Below are positions 63,149-64,000 of a stretch of 64,000 bases of DNA, piece by piece. Below the pieces are notes generated by a model, which was given only the letters and a program-made list of their open reading frames with translations, was not told where the DNA came from and made no database searches. The stretch covers positions 24,049 through 88,048 of the forward strand of contig CAZLTN010000013.1 in assembly GCA_964562455.1 (NCBI GenBank), written 5' to 3'. Numbering within the stretch: the first letter of the stretch is position 1; each line of letters starts with the position of its first letter. The position numbers and the translations under genes are program-made. The stretch comes from Ravibacter sp964562455 (lineage in GTDB: Bacteria; Bacteroidota; Bacteroidia; Cytophagales; Spirosomataceae).

Positions 63149-63922
63149 TTAAGAAATAGTCACTTTTTGACGGATTTCCCCGGAAGTGGCGGCGGCCCGG
63201 ACTACATTGGTAAGATGCCGGTGCTGAGCAGTCCAGGCAGCCCGGAGAGCAGGGAACCTATACACTTCGAAGGCTCCCCTGATATGTTCTGTTTGCCCCG
63301 GGTTAAATCCGAAGAGCTCCATATCCGTGTCTGTAAACCGGCTGTCCCCGGATTGGGTAAAACAATAGACAGACTGCTGTGGCGCCTGCGTATCAACAAC
63401 ACGGTCGCCGGCCGTACCGCGACGCCCGATGATTTCATGCCTTTCCTGGAGGTCGGCGCCGGCAGGCAACTGCAGGCTGATCTCGACGCTGCACAAAACG
63501 CCGGTATTAAGACTGAGAATAATGTTGACGGAACGTCGCCCTTCCCATACCGCAAATACTGAATTTGTTTTCCCGCCGGTTATATATTCACACAAATCCA
63601 CTTCGCGGTAGATCAGCTCATGCAGGCTCCACCCGTTTGTGGAAGCCAGGCAACTGAACCGCAGCAGGCAAACATGCTCCACCACCGCATCTTCCACGAT
63701 TTTACGCAGCTCGGTAAAGGAGCGTCTGACTCTCCATGAAAGCAGGGGAACCTCCGCAGGGTTCGGGGCCGGGTCGATCAGCTCATATCCCGGGAGCAGG
63801 TGCAGAGCTCCGGGGATATTGCTGCTTTCGGTCAGAACGAAGCGTTCATTTGTTGTAATTCCGTATTTGTCAAGCAGATCCTGAAGCGCACGCTCCATCG
63901 GCTGACTAGTAGTTATGTCCAT
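63149..63922 (-). CDS. Orphan protein resembling a Gfo/Idh/MocA C-terminal half
   Basis: A 257-residue protein without signal or Rossmann motif. Residues 90-200 resemble the beta-sheet half of Gfo/Idh/MocA oxidoreductases: WSLHELIYREVDLCEYITG, RRSVNIILSLNTGVLCSVEI and ERHEIIGRRGTAGDRVV. The NAD-binding domain is missing, so alone it cannot be an enzyme of that family. It is 9 bp before the intact oxidoreductase gene and may be its partner or a degenerate paralogue. First gene of the locus. No confident family. Confidence 0.6.
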   Translation of the reverse strand: MDITTSQPMERALQDLLDKYGITTNERFVLTESSNIPGALHLLPGYELIDPAPNPAEVPLLSWRVRRSFTELRKIVEDAVVEHVCLLRFSCLASTNGWSLHELIYREVDLCEYITGGKTNSVFAVWEGRRSVNIILSLNTGVLCSVEISLQLPAGADLQERHEIIGRRGTAGDRVVDTQAPQQSVYCFTQSGDSRFTDTDMELFGFNPGQTEHIRGAFEVYRFPALRAAWTAQHRHLTNVVRAAATSGEIRQKVTIS

Positions 63923-64000
63923 CTCCTGTTTTTTGCGGGTGTTACAGGTTTTGTGTGCCGTGAACTGTGTTGTTGCCTGAATAACAGCGACACAGGTGCT
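63923..64000. other. Window end, no gene seen
   Basis: The last 78 bp lie upstream of the minus-strand orphan protein. No promoter element of the TTG-N20-TAnnTTTG type was recognised, and nothing else can be supported. Confidence 0.4.

Noticed and set aside
63095..63562. 155-residue plus-strand frame
   Set aside because: Shadow of the orphan MocA-like gene and the start of the oxidoreductase gene.

Overview
The window looks like chromosomal DNA of a Bacteroidota bacterium, most likely order Cytophagales (a Dyadobacter/Spirosoma-like lineage; this placement is inference from gene content, not a database match). Reasons: three secreted proteins end in type IX secretion (T9SS) sorting domains, there is a SusC/SusD pair, a bacillithiol gene (bshA), Bacteroidota-restricted families (DUF5690, DUF4230, TapB-like), and promoters fit the Bacteroidota pattern TTG-N20-TAnnTTTG rather than the sigma70 pattern. 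No rRNA, tRNA, CRISPR array or intact insertion sequence was found.

Layout. 1-16 kb: a fosmidomycin-resistance-type MFS exporter divergent from a large SdrD-like T9SS cargo protein, then minus-strand genes for a PEP-hydrolase-like protein, a T9SS M1 peptidase, a HAD phosphatase, an M48 protease, dapF, a small secreted protein, and a GMC oxidoreductase with its gluconate-dehydrogenase-type small subunit. A plus-strand rhodanese lies between. 16-24.7 kb: plus-strand DEAD-box helicase, SGNH hydrolase, GH42-like secreted enzyme, acyl-CoA dehydrogenase, a lipoprotein and a PD-(D/E)XK-like protein. 24.8-28.8 kb: an AT-rich block (RibD-like reductase, outer-membrane protein, Crp-family regulator) beside a glutamine-synthetase-like gene and a DUF4230 gene. 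29-37.3 kb: a GH3/beta-lactamase fusion, purN, a TapB-like protein, a UbiA prenyltransferase, bshA, an ICMT-like methyltransferase and CmoA. 37.4-43.6 kb: a complete RND efflux operon preceded by a small cysteine-containing secreted protein. 43.9-49.2 kb: an XRE/ScfR-like regulator, a sugar isomerase-like protein, a DUF6364/PIN toxin-antitoxin pair and a DUF5690 transporter.

49.3-63.9 kb is the most interesting part. Eleven consecutive minus-strand genes form what looks like one catabolic locus: an orphan Gfo/Idh/MocA C-terminal-like protein, a Gfo/Idh/MocA oxidoreductase, a Tat-exported GH20-like protein, an MFS importer, a secreted esterase, SusC, SusD, a sialidase-like lipoprotein with four Asp boxes, a BASS-family transporter, an APH-fold kinase and an HpcH/HpaI aldolase. 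Together they could take up, deacylate, oxidise, phosphorylate and aldol-cleave an acidic or modified glycan; the substrate cannot be read from sequence. The kinase gene carries a run of nine G's. With eight, the frame would continue 42 residues further and stop one base before the aldolase start, which suggests a frameshift: a phase-variable switch, a mutation or a read error.

Intergenic DNA is rich in repeat families: 8-bp GATTAGYY and 16-bp TCATCACATCAACYAA arrays, CTGAGCGGAGTCGAAGG-type inverted repeats (one pair brackets a degenerate tandem array), GACGCAATGCC hairpins, and a duplicated CTCTGTGG-type element next to two terminators. Gene remnants lie beside the toxin-antitoxin pair and the PD-(D/E)XK gene.
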